Shown here: in pieces, positions 63,276-64,000 of the stretch | Position numbering within the stretch: the first letter of the stretch is position 1 | Layout of the letters: every line of letters begins with the position of its first letter | Source: Amphiduros pacificus | Taxonomy: Eukaryota; Annelida; Polychaeta; Phyllodocida; Hesionidae | DNA length: 64,000 nt | Assembly (NCBI GenBank): GCA_949316495.1 | Contig: OX439004.1 | Location: forward strand, 32,122,904 to 32,186,903 | Direction: 5' to 3' | The notes under the pieces: model-generated | The model's input: the letters and a program-made list of their open reading frames with translations, nothing else | The model's database searches: none | Told to the model about the DNA's origin: nothing | Program-made: the position numbers and the translations under genes

Positions 63276-64000
63276 CTGTCAAAGACAAATCACTGTTAAA
63301 AGTGGCTGACTTCAAGTATTTGGGAGGACAAGGCTTTATCATATTTCTGTTCAATTCTAACGCATCCTCAGTATAAAATAAATAGTTTTGACAACAAGAA
63401 CGATAATCCAATTTTGGTGATTTTTCACGGGTCTGTTCCCGTTTACATCAGCTGAAGGTTTGTTATGGCCCAAGCTGGCAGCAGTTAAGCCTGCGTCGAG
63501 CAGGCCTCGCACACAATCTGTGGCCGCAGACACTTATCCAACAGCTGATAAGATCAGCCCCCATGCACAGTCTTACCGTCTTTAGCGGTTCAACTCAGTG
63601 TTTCCAGCTTTTTGTATCAACTCTTTCCGATTGCCTTGTGTCTCTATTATCATGTTTTATGTGTCACATCATTGTGCATCGATATTTATTGTGTGCTTAT
63701 TTTTGGTTCTATTGTTCCGACTCGAATAGATTGAACTCTACAATGATAACTCCTCAAGTTTCCAATAAGATGAATACATGGCGATGAAATATTCTGAGAG
63801 GCCTATTCTCTGCGTAATCACGAATTGATAAGCTCACGCTTCGTGTGTCCAATGAAATGAGTCGTGAAGTTTATTCTCGTTGCTCTACCTCATAACAAAA
63901 CCAACTGAAGGGAAGTTTTGTTTTTTTGTGTGTGTTTTTTTTTCAATCAGGATTTATACATTTTTGGTAATGTATAAACTGTTTTCGTAATATCTTAACT
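63276..64000. other. Intron upstream of the first visible receptor exon
   Basis: No frame resembling a signal peptide with a following cysteine was found on the minus strand. A donor-like site on the minus strand near 63575 has no suitable open frame before it. Confidence 0.5.

Noticed and set aside
63575-63800. Upstream first exon of the receptor on the minus strand
   Set aside because: A GTAAGA donor-like site exists but the preceding frames contain stops and show no signal peptide or the expected cysteine.

Overview
The window is eukaryotic, AT-rich, intron-rich and full of tandem repeats, tRNA-derived SINEs and relics of DNA and non-LTR transposons. An invertebrate is likely. The receptor type, SINE load and transposon type fit a lophotrochozoan, perhaps a mollusc, but I cannot prove the species from sequence alone.

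The main gene is a class B (secretin-family) GPCR on the minus strand. It is split over eleven recognisable exons from 63275 down to the stop codon at 17646. Every splice phase joins cleanly and the joined frame is 419 residues. The hormone-binding domain, seven membrane helices and C-tail match corticotropin-releasing-factor / insect DH44 receptors best. The signal-peptide exon must lie beyond 64000.

1-2470 is noncoding with an (AT)n tract. 2471-5383 (minus) holds the C-terminal part of an EnSpm/CACTA-type transposase and a small Cys-rich exon, separated by five copies of a ~208-bp repeat where the catalytic domain would be expected. 7257-9556 (plus) is a five-exon gene with a coiled coil and a basic-acidic region, apparently carrying a one-base frameshift in exon 4. 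It is followed by a ~1.46-kb imperfect inverted repeat ending at a poly(A) signal. 11730-12650 is an 88-bp (2 x 44) minisatellite. 17646-63275 is the receptor gene. Its introns carry at least seven tandem arrays (periods 59/63, 20, ~28, 68, 52 and 12 bp plus a compound microsatellite), four SINE copies and a LINE remnant.

The standout observation lies at the exon encoding TM5 and intracellular loop 3. The end of that exon plus its 5' splice site has been amplified into a ~2.1-kb array (19390-21525) with 35 copies of the same donor-like sequence (AATACAG|GTACGTAC). The real donor is the outermost copy. The next three copies lie exactly 63, 126 and 189 bp downstream with an open frame, so alternative donor use would insert 21, 42 or 63 residues into the G-protein-coupling loop. 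The inner part of the array is two 673-bp higher-order repeats of 11 monomers.
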